Part shown: positions 33,047-44,020 of the stretch, one piece after another | Numbering within the stretch: position 1 is the stretch's first letter | Layout of the letters: each line of letters starts with the position of its first letter | DNA from: Gari tellinella | Taxonomy: Eukaryota; Mollusca; Bivalvia; Cardiida; Psammobiidae | Assembly: GCA_922989275.2 (NCBI GenBank) | Contig: OV277870.1 | Coordinates: forward strand, 49,350,147 to 49,414,146 | Direction: 5' to 3' | Length of the DNA: 64,000 bases | The notes under the pieces: model-generated | Seen by the model: the letters and a program-made list of their open reading frames with translations, nothing else | The model's database searches: none | What the model was told of the DNA's origin: nothing | Made by a program: the position numbers and the translations under genes

Positions 33047-33127
33047 TAATCTCATCACAAATTGGCTAGAGCTAACGAGATGGTTCAGTGTGTGATAGTT
33101 TTGTTAAATGACGCCTAGCAACAAATA
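33047..33127 (+). repeat. Dispersed repeat Q, copy 1
   Basis: ATCACAAATTGGCTAGAGC and TAACGAGATGGTTCAGT match 62800-62885. Confidence 0.6.
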
Positions 33128-33364
33128 CAGCCGCAAATTGTTATTCCTTCCCAATTAACGCCAAATCTACTATTTCCAGTACAAACAGTTTGGAGCCAGA
33201 TCTGACGCCGGGTAACCCGGCGTCTGATCAGGCTCCAAACTAATTGTCACTCAGCTGAACATCTCAAGTCAGAATTGTAAAAAGAATGTTATTTTCTACC
33301 GTTTAGTGTATTGCGTTTGCGTTTCGTTTGTGTTTATTGCGAAAGAACAACGTGTTCTCCACTG
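33128..33364 (-). mobile_element. Family A MITE, worn left end
   Basis: CAGCCGCAAATTGTTATTCC left, hairpin with GCCAGATCTGACGCC, right end ACGTGTTCTCCACTG. Confidence 0.82.
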
Positions 33365-33429
33365 TAGCACAAATGTATGAGAATCGGTTGAAAATATGTG
33401 CTAATCTGAGCGAAGAGACACAATATTTA

Positions 33430-33632
33430 CAGCTAAAACCTCTCTATTACGAAAACTAGCAACAATGATAATTAATTGTAACAAAGACAGGTGACATCTT
33501 AAAGCAAGGTGGCAGTAAAACAGAAAGCACATAAGAAGTTTTATAGTTCACTGTATCCTTATTTTGAACTGTTACCTGTCTTAAAAACATATTAATGAAC
33601 ACACTTTAGTTGTCGTGATAGATAAGTGTTAC
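33430..33632. mobile_element. Family D element, worn
   Basis: CAGCTAAAACCTCTCTATTACG left. A hairpin-2 relative (CAGGTGACATCTTAAAGC ... TTACCTGTCTTAAA) and a worn right end GTCGTGATAGATAAG. Confidence 0.6.
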
Positions 33633-33936
33633 TTATTTTGGTTACAATGGTTTAGACACTCTAATGTCCAATTTAAACGAATCGAAACATAAATCGCAAT
33701 GTAATGAAATGTAGTAAAAGACAGTTTCTTAAATTTATTGACGATTTATACGAATACTCGGCTTCTATTCTGACTCTAACCGATATCCAGTTGTTTTAAC
33801 ATAAATGCATTTTATTGGTAAAGAATAACGCGTCCCTTACTACATTATATGTAAATGTGCGTTGTATACAAATCTAACTTGTTTAACCCTTTACCTCATA
33901 GCCTGTTTCTAGTTTTGAAGACAGGTGACCCCTTAA

Positions 33937-34473
33937 AGCGACTCGCAACCAGATGGTGCATTAAAAATAGTAATTTGTAAATATGTGTCAAACGCTTATA
34001 TAAATGGTAAAGAATTAGTTTAGGATAAGAAATTCTGTTTAAAAAAAATGTATTTCAATAAAAAAAAATATTGGTCTCTGGTGGGATTCGAACCCGGGGC
34101 CCGGCATTGGCGGACAGAAGACAAAATAGAGGAAACCGCTTAGACCAATGGACCACGGAACTATCCGTTTATCTCGGATCGATTTAACGTATTTCAATGT
34201 GTAGCGATCGAAAGTGCATACAACTTCGTAATTCGGCTCGTGTTTTGTCTGAGCCCGTGTAGAGAAGCAACAACAACAACTATACCGTCTACTAGTCGGT
34301 ATAGAAAAACGATGGAAAATATCTAAAAATCTAAGATTCGGTGACGATTCTTGAGACTTTTTTTGGACTGATCATATTTTTTTAATGTCAGAAGCCAAAT
34401 AATGCCACAAATTTGCTTTTATTTGAGTATTTTATTTTATTTTGACAAGTACACCATCCGGTTGCGAGTCCCT
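33937..34473. mobile_element. Family R element, 537 bp, nested in F
   Basis: TTAA 33933-33936 and 34474-34477. Identical in length to the 27220 copy with only a handful of base differences, so both moved recently. Carries the tRNA-like block at 34073-34164 on the minus strand. Confidence 0.92.
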
Positions 34474-34510
34474 TTAAAGCAGGTTGAAAGTAAAACAGAA
34501 TGTGCCTTAA

Positions 34511-35443
34511 GGGTGTATCCAACTCATAAGCGATATTTTCAAAGTATTAAACTTTTTTTCTGCTATTGTTTTTTTGGAAGAGCTATATATGATGAATGAA
34601 AAAATGAAAGAAAAAATATATGGTGGTGTCCTTTTTGTAAGCTACAGCGATTTGAAAAAGGTATGTCAAATTTGGACTTTTTTTTCAAATTTTACCCATT
34701 CAGAGTACTAGCTTCAGTAAAATCTATTTCAAAACAAAACAAACATGGTAATTTGGGTTATCATTATTTATTTCATGTCTATGGTGGTATTTTCACATAT
34801 AGAAACCAAATTTAGACAAAGCAGGCACTAGGTTTGAACAATATGGATCCTCGAATATCAAAGATATGCTTTTTTTGGGCATGATTTTATTAGATTTTTA
34901 TTTTATGAAAAAAAGTAAAAAAAGTTTGAAAATTAAATAGTTCTAGTATTAAACTTTTTCTTATATTCTACCAGATGAAAACCAATGCTAAGGCAGTTCA
35001 AAATATGAAAAGAAATTGAAAGGTAAGTGTTGAAAATGTTGAGTTATTAAAGTAAAAAGAGTTATCTCCCCTTACAAATTTTACAAAAAAGTACCATATC
35101 GATGATATTTAGAGCTTCATAAATTTCACATTTGGTGCCTGTTTTTCCTTAAATCAGTTTATGTATGAAGAAATACTACCATAGATAGGAAATAAATAAC
35201 ACAAAACCAAATTATCATATTTGTTTTTATTTAAAATGGATTTTATTGAAGCGGGCTGTTTGAAAAGGACAAAAAAAAGTGGGTAAGGTAAATTTTACAT
35301 GGCCGTAGAGCCAACTGTTGTTCACCAAAATGTACACTTTTTCTATTTTTTCATTCATCTTAAATAGCTCTTCAATACAACACCATCATAGAGTGTTTTC
35401 ATATACTTTGAAAATTTCCCAAAGTCATGACATTGATACACCC
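34511..35443 (+). mobile_element. Family E element, about 933 bp, nested in F
   Basis: TTAA 34507-34510 and 35444-35447. Ends GGGTGTATC / GATACACCC. The two halves are diverged inverted copies of each other (GAAGAGCTAT-T-TGATGAATG at both ends). No transposase frame. It sits in the GCCTTAAGGC apex of the F hairpin. Confidence 0.9.
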
Positions 35444-35651
35444 TTAAGGCACATTCTGCTTTACTTTCAGCCTGCTTTAAGCTAAAATCTGCTAGGCTAT
35501 ATAAAATATTTGTAATTGTAATTGTTCATGAGGGTATAAACTGGAACTATTTTCTTCAGCGGAGGAATAAATTAAATACGCTAAAAGTCGCTTCTATGGG
35601 GGAAAGGGTTAAGAGATTTTCACAAAGCTATGCCACTAAACTATTAATTAA

Positions 35652-36110
35652 CTCATTCATTCCTGAAACCCTTAAAGGACAGTTCTAGTTTCATATTAAG
35701 TCTAATCCATATATACAGTGGAGAATCTGTTATTCTTTCCCGTTTAAACGCAAACGTACGCAAACGTACGCAAACGCAAAGCACTAAAACGTAGAAAAGT
35801 ACAACTTTTGGACAATTCTGATATTTCATGTTTATCTTGGTGGCAAACAGTTTGGAGCCTGATCAGACGCCGGGTTACCCGGCGTCTGATCTGGCTCCAA
35901 ACTGTTTGCACTGCAAATAATAGTTTTAGCGTAAACGCGTTTATTGGGAAAGAATAACAGATTCTCCACTGTATACATGTAAGACTATTTACGGATGTTT
36001 TCTGCAAAATATTGCAAAATGACAAACAGTGCATGTCCTTATCAAACGGCTGCATTAAGAGTCCTTTGATCTGGCTCTACATTGTTTGCATAGGACAACA
36101 TTAATGTACT
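35652..36110. mobile_element. Family N element interrupted by a family A MITE
   Basis: TTAA 35648-35651 then CTCATTCATTCCTGAAACCC. After the insert AAACAGTGCATGTCC and TCTACATTGTTTGCATAGG form the N stem. Confidence 0.65.
35716..35971 (+). mobile_element. Family A MITE, complete, one extra subterminal repeat
   Basis: CGTACGCAAACGTACGCAAACG shows a 10-bp ACGTACGCAA unit repeated once more than usual, making 256 bp. The mirror expansion occurs at 45048-45303. Confidence 0.9.
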
Positions 36111-36151
36111 CTTTACAGTTACACTTTTTTGTACAGGACGAGTACATTATT

Positions 36152-36656
36152 ACTGTGCTGCCTGTCTACAACAACACCCAATGTGAGACAAAGATTTCGA
36201 GTGTTGTTCGGAGGAAGTTATTATAGGGATGGGGTTCTACCCAGTTGCCGATTTGTGCCTGAAATAGTACATACAGGACTTCTGGGGTCTTCCTCCACCT
36301 ATAATTAGCTGGACGTCGCGATATGACTGAAATACTGTTGAAAGCGACGTAAAATCAAAACAAATCAAATCAAATCAAATTATAGGGATAGGGAAATCAA
36401 TGGCCTTAGAGTACTTGACAGGTCTTGGCTTACATTTGCAAACAGTTTGAATCCAGATCAGACGACGCATCAAGCGACGTCTGATCTAGATTCAAACTGA
36501 TTGTCATTTGTCAAATGATTCTTCTGTCAAAATATCCAATATTATGAAATTTTGAGAAACAACAGACGATATTGCAACATTGAACGGTTGTTTGAAGAAC
36601 ATCGGTATTGAAAGGAGGGAATCGTTGTTTGGGGCCGTGTAAGACAGGGGCACTGT
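36152..36656 (+). mobile_element. Family C element interrupted by a SINE
   Basis: Left CTGTGCTGCCTGTCTACAAC, hairpin CCAGATCAGACGACGC / GCGACGTCTGATCTAG, right GACAGGGGCACTG. Confidence 0.8.
36235..36378 (+). mobile_element. SINE 3' fragment with target duplication
   Basis: ATTATAGGGATNGGG flanks it on both sides (36220-36234 and 36379-36393). The body ends GAAAGCGACGTAAAATC then (CAAAT)n, a tail type common in mollusc SINEs. The tRNA-like head is missing, so the copy is 5'-truncated. Confidence 0.82.
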
Positions 36657-36682
36657 ATATAGGGGTCAATGTGTCACAACTA

Positions 36683-36924
36683 CAGTGGAGAATCTGTTAT
36701 TCTTTCCCGTTTAAACGCAAACGAAACGCAAAACACTAAATCATAGAAAAGTACACCTTTTTGACAATTCTGACAATTTATATTTATCTTAGTGGCTAAA
36801 CAGTTTGGAGCCTAATCAGACGCCGGGTTACCCGGCGTCTGATCTGGCTCCAAACTATTTGCAGTGGAAATAAACGTTGGAGCGTAAACGCGTTTATTGG
36901 GAAAGAATAACACATTCTCCACTG
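36683..36924 (+). mobile_element. Family A MITE, complete
   Basis: TA-flanked. The left subterminal has AAACGAAACGCAAAAC instead of the ACGTACGC form. Hairpin reads CCTAATCAGACGCC. Confidence 0.88.
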
Positions 36925-36986
36925 TACTTTCAACAGACACACTTCTTATAGCACAGACGCATAAAATAAACCCTTCTGTTTATCTT

Positions 36987-37186
36987 ATATAGGAATAAAC
37001 AACATATTTTTGACGTTCATGACGGTATGACTACATTAGCTTCGCAGGGGGTAAATTTCGTAAACGCCCAAAGGGCGTTTACGTTTAATTTACCCCCCGA
37101 AGGGCGTTTACGTTTAATTTACCCCCCGAAGCTAATGTAGTCATACCGTCATGAGCGGCAAAGAGATGTTGTTTATTCCTTATATT
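36987..37186. mobile_element. Family J foldback with duplicated apex
   Basis: Arms CATGACGGTATGACTACATT ... and their exact complement over 27 bp. The right arm has a 28-bp segment (GAAGGGCGTTTACGTTTAAT...) in two tandem copies. Confidence 0.8.
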
Positions 37187-37189
37187 TAT

Positions 37190-37905
37190 ATTTTCTGTCT
37201 TGTCAATTTAATGTGTTTATTGGCCAGATTTGTTTTTCTGTTTAAGAATTTATCATATACCGGTCAAAGAGGTTTGATAGATGTAATGTCGATGTAATAG
37301 CCATTCCAGTTTCTAAATATGGTGAGAAAGTAGTCCCAACTACATGTACTGTAACTGTATTAAAAATTCAGGATTTTTTCCAGTAAACTTTCTCTCTGTG
37401 AATGGAAAAGACTTACAAGGCAAACAAATAACAGTGCAACTTGAATATCTATTGCAAAAGCACATTCTAAAAATACAGGTCGCGGTTGTTTTCTTAACCC
37501 ATTTACACACATAGCAACGCGATGGCAACGACCTATGGGTCTGTATCACTCCGCTAGTGTCATATGACCGTCGACCAATGGGAGCTTAGTGTTAAGTGCC
37601 CGATGTAGTCTATTTGAAGAAGTCCACGAATAGCACGGGGGAAATCCGGACTGGCTAAACCAGTTTGGAAGTGTAGGTTCATCGGCAGATGTACTGCATA
37701 TTTTTGATAGGATTACATAAAGACTTTACAGGGTGAATGTAAATATTAAGAAATGCATGCTCAAACAATGTAAGTCGAATATTTTTTGGGTTTGTTTTTG
37801 TTTTTTTAAAAATCAGCTAACTGGAGTATGTCAAACACTGGTCAGTGTTTACTATGTTAAATGATGTATAGTATGTCGGCAAGCTATATAAAATTTGCCA
37901 TCTGC
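37190..37905. other. Gene-free
   Basis: No element ends or coding frame recognised. The small frame at 37340-37549 (minus) has no known domain. Confidence 0.4.
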
Positions 37906-37910
37906 TTCAA

Positions 37911-38066
37911 CCCTTTCACTCTGAATGACACTCTTATCGATATTCATAAAGTCATACAACCTATAATCTAACTTTGAAACGTATCTTGCAGACAATAATA
38001 CTGGAGTAGACGACAATAAAGCGGTGAAGGGCTTAAAATATCCCGAATAATTTGATCATGAAAGGG
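37911..38066. mobile_element. Family B derivative without hairpin 1
   Basis: CCCTTTCACTCTGAATGAC left and ATCATGAAAGGG then TTAA (38067-38070). The hairpin and its flanks are cleanly missing between TGAC and ACTCTTATCG. Confidence 0.85.
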
Positions 38067-38074
38067 TTAAGTTA

Positions 38075-38660
38075 GAACAAAGGTTCACGATACATCAAGA
38101 CTGATGTCATCCTAATGATCATCCGCAATCCCACTTGGGGTCAAATATTTTGAATCTGTATAATACTTTATAAAAGGCGATATATGATACAAATCAAAAT
38201 TGTGGATATAATTTCGGCGGCTATTTGAAGAATTCAGACCTAAGCAAAAAAAAAATGGATCCTGAAAACCAAGCGTTTTGTTACATTTGTATTACCTCCC
38301 TTTACGGAAGTTTTTTTTTCTTCTAATATTAACTATTTTGCAATAGTATAAATATCTTTACCGATATTATACACTTTTCATTGTTTAGTTTTGTAACTGT
38401 TTGTGAGTATTGATTTATCACGTATTTTTATTCATAATGAGTATTGGACACTTTTTAATAGTTTAATCAAAGTAATATATTTTCAAAACCATTAGTATAC
38501 AACATAAGAACTTATAGCTTTAACAACTTAGCAGTGGACTACACCTCAGTCTTCTGTTGGCAAATTTGAATTCCTCTTGGTCGAGGGAAACAGTAATATA
38601 ACGAAGATTCAGGTTCTGCTTAACGGAGGTTTTGTATCTATATTGGCAACATTGCACCTT
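38075..38660. other. Gene-free AT-rich stretch
   Basis: Poly-A and poly-T tracts. Nothing recognised. Confidence 0.4.
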
Positions 38661-38664
38661 CTTA

Positions 38665-38909
38665 CAGTGGAGAAAACGTTATTCTTTCCCGTTTAAACGC
38701 AAACGTACGTAACGCATATCAATAAAACGTACACAATGATAACTTATTGACACTCCTGACCATTTATTTTAATCTGAGTGGCAAACTGTTTGGAGCCTGA
38801 TCAGACGCCGGGTAACCCGGCGTCTGATCTGGCTCCAAACTGTTTGTATTGGAAATACTAGTTTTAGCGTAAACGCTTTTATTGGGAAAGAATAACGTTT
38901 TCTCCACTG
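38665..38909 (+). mobile_element. Family A MITE, complete
   Basis: CAGTGGAGAAAACG / CGTTTTCTCCACTG, TA left, TC right. Hairpin apex GGGTAACCC in plus orientation. Confidence 0.9.
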
Positions 38910-39189
38910 TCGAATACGTAATTTCGTAATATAGTTCAGTGCAGTTATATTATCAACAAAATCGCTAGCTTTAATCGTTTTTTTGATGTGTTAATGGTTA
39001 TTAGAAATATTCTAGTGGATATAATTTATTTCGAAAACCGTAAAATATCGGACATAAATATGACCAGTCACATGACATTGACTCTGCACGACGCGAAATT
39101 GCTAATAAAGAGCAACTTTCACTTGGAACTATAATTCGGGCCTTTAATCAGGCAAAATGTCGGTCGGCGCATGCGCATTAAGTCCGGCA

Positions 39190-41884
39190 TAAGAAATAAA
39201 AATCTTAGGGGTGCTTTTATTAGATCAAGATCTAAATGGATAGAAGAAGGTGAAAAAACCACAAACTATTTCTGTAACTTAGAAAAGCAACATATTACTA
39301 ATAAGAATATATCATTTATAGAAAAAGATGGTTCCTATATATTTGACCAAGAAGAAATACTAAAAGAAACTAAATCATTTTATGAGAATTTATACGATGA
39401 GCAGGACACAAATACACATTTTGACCTAGAACAAGAGTTGGAAGGCTATGATATACCAAGGTTAAACTTAGATCAAAGCAATTCCCTAGAAGGACTTTTA
39501 ACATATAAAGAAGTCACACTCACTTTAAAAAACATGAAAAATGATAAGAGTCCTGGTTGTGACGGCTTTACTACAAATTTCTTTAAAGTTTTTTGGACAA
39601 AAATTTGACATTTTGTTGTAACAGCTTTAAATTATGCCTTTTTAACTAACTCTCTTTCTAGGAACATTAAACTAGGAACAATTACATGTATACCAAAAGA
39701 AAATAAACCAAAACAATTTTTAAAGAACTGGCGACCGATAACTCTCTTAAATGTATTATATAAATTAGCATCAGGCAGCATTGCAAATAGAATAAAACTA
39801 GTTCTAAATGATCTGATCTCTACAGACCAAACTGGATTTGTTAAAGGTAGGTATATGGGTGAAAACACTAGATTAGTATATGATATTATGAATTATTGTG
39901 AAAATAATGATATTCCAGGCTTGTTGATGCTAATCGACTTTGAAAAAGCTTTCGACTCACTATCATTCAATTTTATTGAGAAATCCTTATCGTTTTTCAA
40001 TTTTGGAGATACATGTATGTTTAAAAAGTGGGTCAACTTATTTTTATATAACACTGAAGTCTGTGTGCAATTAAATGGCTTCTTATCTAGTTTTTTCCAT
40101 GTTAAAAGGGGCTGCAGACAAGGGGACCCCATATCATCATATATTTTTATACTATGCGCTGAAATTTTAGCAATTAAAATAAGGAATTGTAAAGAAATCT
40201 CAGGAATTAAAATTAAGGGAGAAGAATATAAAATATCACAATTTGCAGATGACACTTCTTTGCTTTTAGACGGATCAGAAAACTCACTGAACAAAACACT
40301 AGAACTTATAAATAATTTTTCATTAATATCTGGTTTAAAAATCAATTTTGATAAAACAAAGGTAATCTGGATTGGATCCTTGAAATATAGCACAAGATCG
40401 ATTAAAACAAAATGGAAATTATCATGGGGAGATACCCGTTTCAAATTACTTGGAATAATTTTTGATGTTAATCTTGATATAATAAATGAAATCAATTTCC
40501 AAGAAAAGATGACATCTATTACAAACTATATTTCTTACTGGAAAAGAAGAAAACTTACTCCTATTGGAAAAATAACTGTTGTCAAATCTTTACTTTTGCC
40601 TATTCTTACGCATTTATTTATTAGTTTACCAACGCCATCTAACATTTTTGTAAAAAAATTAACCAGCTTATTTTATGATTTTATATGGGATGGTAAAGCA
40701 AAGATAAAACGAAATGTACTTATTAAAGACTACCCAGAAGGCGGTTTAAAAATGATTGATATTGAAAGTTATATATGTAGTTTAAAAATTAAATGGCTAA
40801 GAAATTTTATAATATACAATGACAGTAAATGTTATAAACTAGTAAATTGTTGGATTGACAACAAAAAAATCATAAACTGTGGAAATGAGTTCTGTAAGTT
40901 GTTAATAGATAAGATAAAAAACGATTTTTGGATTGATGTTTTAAAATCATATTTGCTGTATATTAAAACGTTTTGTTATAGTGATGTTAGCCAGATATAT
41001 GATATGCCATTGTTCTATAACGACAAATTTCTTGTCGACAAAAAACCTGTTTTTATACCAATACTGTATAACAGAGGAATACGATTGGTAAGGGATATTC
41101 TTGACAAACATGGCCAGTTTGTAGAAACTGCCTTTTTGGAAAGAATAACTGGGGAAAAATTAACTTTCTCATGTATTATGGTCTAAAAAAGGCAGTTAAA
41201 TCTTTTTTGAGTAAATTAAACATTACATTGATAAATGATTCTATATCTGACTATCCCTTACCAACGATGAATTGTTATATGTACCCCATTATAACAAAAA
41301 ATGATGTCAACAAATTTATTTATAATATTCTAAGTAAAAACGAAGATGTGCCTACAAGTAGATCAAAATGGATAACTTTTTATGAAAATGATAACATTAA
41401 CTGGAAAAATATATATAGCTATGTTTTTAAATGTACCAACGATACATATACTCAATGGTTACAAACAAGAATTATTTACAGAATTTTACCAACAAACTCA
41501 TTACTGTATAAAATGAATATTAAAGATTCTAATTTATGTAGTTTTTGTCATAGTCATGAAGAAAATATAAACCATATTTTTTGGGACTGCTGTAAAATTA
41601 AACCACTGATAAACCATATAACAGAAACACTTTTGAAATTTGAACCTTCACTCAAGATAGATAGTTTCAGTGTAATCCTAGGCTCCGACAGAAAAGACTA
41701 CAAACTTGATATTTTTTTCTTAGAAATAAAAAGATATATTTTTCTGTGTAAATGCAAAGAAATTATACCGTCAATAACCGGAATAAAAAACTCCTTAAAA
41801 TTGGCATTAGATATAAGTCAAAACACAGCTAAAACAGATAATTCATGGACAATTGTAAAGCTTTTTCTAACAAACTACATATAG
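39190..41884 (+). pseudogene. LINE ORF2 remnant: reverse transcriptase and C-terminal zinc knuckle
   Basis: Known role: target-primed reverse transcription. One frame runs 39190-41186, broken only by a TGA at 39606-39608. A one-base loss near 41160-41172 shifts into the frame that continues to a stop at 41884. Landmarks in order: linker SRSKWIEEGEKTTNYF; DKSPGCDGF; NWRPITLLNVLYK; TGFVKGRY; LIDFEKAFDS (catalytic Asp); RQGDPIS; FADDTSLLL (catalytic pair at 40248-40253); GLKINFDKTK; and near the end a CX2CX8HX4C knuckle (CSFC...HIFWDC). The RT arrangement is that of Tx1/L1-type LINEs (family knowledge). The upstream ATG at 39171 is in flanking DNA and is not the real start. Only two lesions in 2.7 kb point to a fairly young copy. 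Confidence 0.88.
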
Positions 41885-42179
41885 TCACATAGCATATTTC
41901 TACAAGAATAAAAAATCTATATACTTTTTCTCTTCCATTTTTTTCTTATTTCTCTTTTTTTTCTCCAAAAATTCATAACAACTCTTGAATATTGCAATAT
42001 TAAAAAAATGTTCACTCTTTTGTTAAATGGAATATATTGTCGTTGATTCTCTGAATGCTGAAGACAGTGTAGATGAAAATTCTATGCATATCCACCAGCG
42101 CTAAAAATTTGGAAAATACCACTTTCTTGAATACATGTATATCAAACACAAACATTGATCAGCATTCAAAGTTTCAACG

Positions 42180-42240
42180 ACAATATATATATATATACAT
42201 GTATATTGATATAAATATTGATATGAATGTACATACATAC
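42180..42240. repeat. AT microsatellite in LINE 3'UTR
   Basis: CAATATATATATATATACATG followed by TATTGATATAAATATTG. Confidence 0.8.
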
Positions 42241-42724
42241 TGTAAAAAAAAAAAAAAAAATCCGGCAAAGGAACACATTTATTGAACTATAGTCGCCTAT
42301 AGGCGGACTAACGTAAACACAAAATGGCATACGCAGGCATTTGTTGCTGTATAAATGCGTTGGATTTATCGCTTCAGTCTTATATTTGTAGGATTGAAAA
42401 TAAAATACCTTTGTTTCAGAGATTTTATGAAAACGTATTATTTTCCAACACCCACAATGTTGGAGCAATTCTTAACATGTGTAAGAGCGCGGTCGGTCTA
42501 TAGCCGAACTTAAGTCGAACCAACCGGTGTTCGGTTGGATCTATAGTCACTATAGACGACTATAGACCACACAATAGTTCCAAGTGAAGTCGCTCATAGT
42601 GGCGTCATTGATGTGACAGCTAAGCAGTGGCAGCGGTTGTATTTCTTTAATGGTACATGGCGTCTATTCTTAACCAAACAATATCTTTATTTTAGATACA
42701 ATTCGATTGGAATAAGTACTATTA

Positions 42725-42947
42725 CAGTGGAGAATGTGTTATTCTTTCCCAATAAACGCGTTTACGCTAAAACTAATATGTGCAGTGCAAACAGTTTGAA
42801 GCCAGATCAGACGCCGGGTAAACTGTTTGCCACCAAGATAAACATGAATTATCAGAATTGTCCAAAAGTTGTACTTTTCTAAGTTTTAGTGCTTTGCGTT
42901 TGCGTACGTTTGCGTTTAAACGGGAAAGAATAACAGATTCTCCACTG
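42725..42947 (-). mobile_element. Family A MITE with collapsed hairpin
   Basis: Both ends intact. The stem goes from GCCAGATCAGACGCCGGGTA directly to AACTGTTTGCCACC, so the right arm is lost between two AAC motifs. Confidence 0.9.
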
Positions 42948-43012
42948 TAACAAATACTCATTGTCTGAAGGTTTAGAGAGAGACTCCGCTCAAACGGAAT
43001 TCAAGCCATTAA

Positions 43013-43252
43013 CCCTTTCACTCTCAATGACGCTTAAAAGCGCGTTTTCAAACAGTTTGGATCCTGATCAAACGCCGCGTAACGCGGCGTTTGATCAGGA
43101 TCCAAACTATTTGACAATCATATCGCTATTTATAAAGTCATTCAACCTTAAATCTAACTTTGAAACGTGTCTTACAGACAACAATACTGAAGCAGACGAC
43201 AATTAAGCGGTGAAGGGATAAACATCTCCCTAATAATTTGATCATGAAAGGG
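43013..43252. mobile_element. Family B element, complete, with matched stem change
   Basis: TTAA 43009-43012 and 43253-43256, CCCTTTCACTCTCAATGACG / ATCATGAAAGGG. The stem is CTGATCAAACGCCG / CGGCGTTTGATCAG: the usual G-C pair is A-T in both arms. Confidence 0.92.
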
Positions 43253-43356
43253 TTAAGTTTAATGCAAATATAATTTGTTTTCAACTCATTCATCTCGGAA
43301 ACTTTCAATGGACAATACGAATTTCCAATCAAGTCTCGTTCAATTTAGACTATTAA

Positions 43357-43596
43357 CCCGTTAAATGATAAAATTATTCGGGATATTTTTACCCCTTCAC
43401 CGCTTTATTGTCGTCTGCTTCAGCATTGTTGTCTGCGAGACACGTGTCAAAGTTAGATTTAGGGTTGTATGACTTAATAAAACCGATAAGAGTGTCAAAC
43501 AGTTTGGGTTCTGATCAGACGACGCGTTACCCGGCGTCTGATCAGGACCCAAACTGTTTGCAAACGCGCTTTAAAGCGTCATTGGAAGTGAAAGGG
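43357..43596. mobile_element. Family B element, complete (reverse of the 43013 copy)
   Basis: TTAA 43353-43356 and 43597-43600. GTCGTCTGCTTCAGC lies left of the hairpin, and AAACGCGCTTTAAAGCGTC right of it contains an internal TTAA. Confidence 0.9.
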
Positions 43597-43716
43597 TTAA
43601 GGTTTGAATTCCACAATATATTGTAAAAAGGCAAAAGGTGCATGCGCGCAGACTCTAATCTGATGAGCCTTCTGATCAGGACATTTGCTGTTTGCATAGA
43701 ACTAGAATACTATTAA

Positions 43717-43954
43717 CCCTTTCATGATCAAATTATTCGGGTGATGTTTACCCTTTCACCGTTTATTGCCGTCTGCTTCATATTTTTTATTGACAAGATC
43801 ATTTCAAAGTTAGATTCAATGTTGTATGACTTAAAACATACCGATACGAGTGGCAAACAGTTTGGACCCTGATCAGATGCCGCGTTACCCGGCGTCTGAT
43901 CAGGATTCAAACTGTTTGCAAACGCGCTTTTAAGCGTCATTGAGGGTGAAAGGG
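43717..43954. mobile_element. Family B element, complete
   Basis: TTAA 43713-43716 and 43955-43958, CCCTTTCATGATC / GAGGGTGAAAGGG. Hairpin slightly mismatched (GACCCTGATCAGATG / CAGGATTC). Confidence 0.9.
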
Positions 43955-44020
43955 TTAATGACGAAGATATTCGTTGCTAGTGTTACTTGTGTAAACTCCT
44001 CTCGGTGGATTGTACAACTA

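Larger units (their letters stand above)
33887..35608. mobile_element. Family F element carrying two nested TTAA elements
   Basis: TTAA 33883-33886 and 35609-35612. Outer ends CCCTTTACCTCATAG / GGGGGAAAGGG. Its hairpin-2 stem is split at two TTAA sites by R (33937-34473) and E (34511-35443). Without the inserts it matches the 24771 copy. Confidence 0.88.
39183..42267 (+). mobile_element. LINE insertion, 5'-truncated, Tx1/L1-like
   Basis: TCCGGCA at 39183-39189 and 42261-42267 is the target duplication. The body is 39190-42260, ending in 17 A residues (42244-42260). The apurinic endonuclease and any ORF1 are missing. Coding content is listed separately. Confidence 0.88.
39112..42588. mobile_element. 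Unclassified element with 22-bp inverted ends hosting the LINE
   Basis: GAGCAACTTTCACTTGGAAC at the left and GTTCCAAGTGAAGTCGCTC at the right are inverted with one mismatch and one indel. Without the LINE the element would be about 410 bp. The right part holds short palindromes around CTATAGTC. Confidence 0.55.
43275..43980. mobile_element. Family N element carrying two family B insertions
   Basis: Starts CAACTCATTCATCTCGG. Its interior is split at 43353 and 43713 by B copies. The piece between them (43601-43712) has GCAGACTCTAATCTGATGAG and TTGCTGTTTGCATAG. Confidence 0.6.

Noticed and set aside
39893..40495. 200-codon minus-strand frame
   Set aside because: Antisense shadow of the LINE reverse transcriptase.
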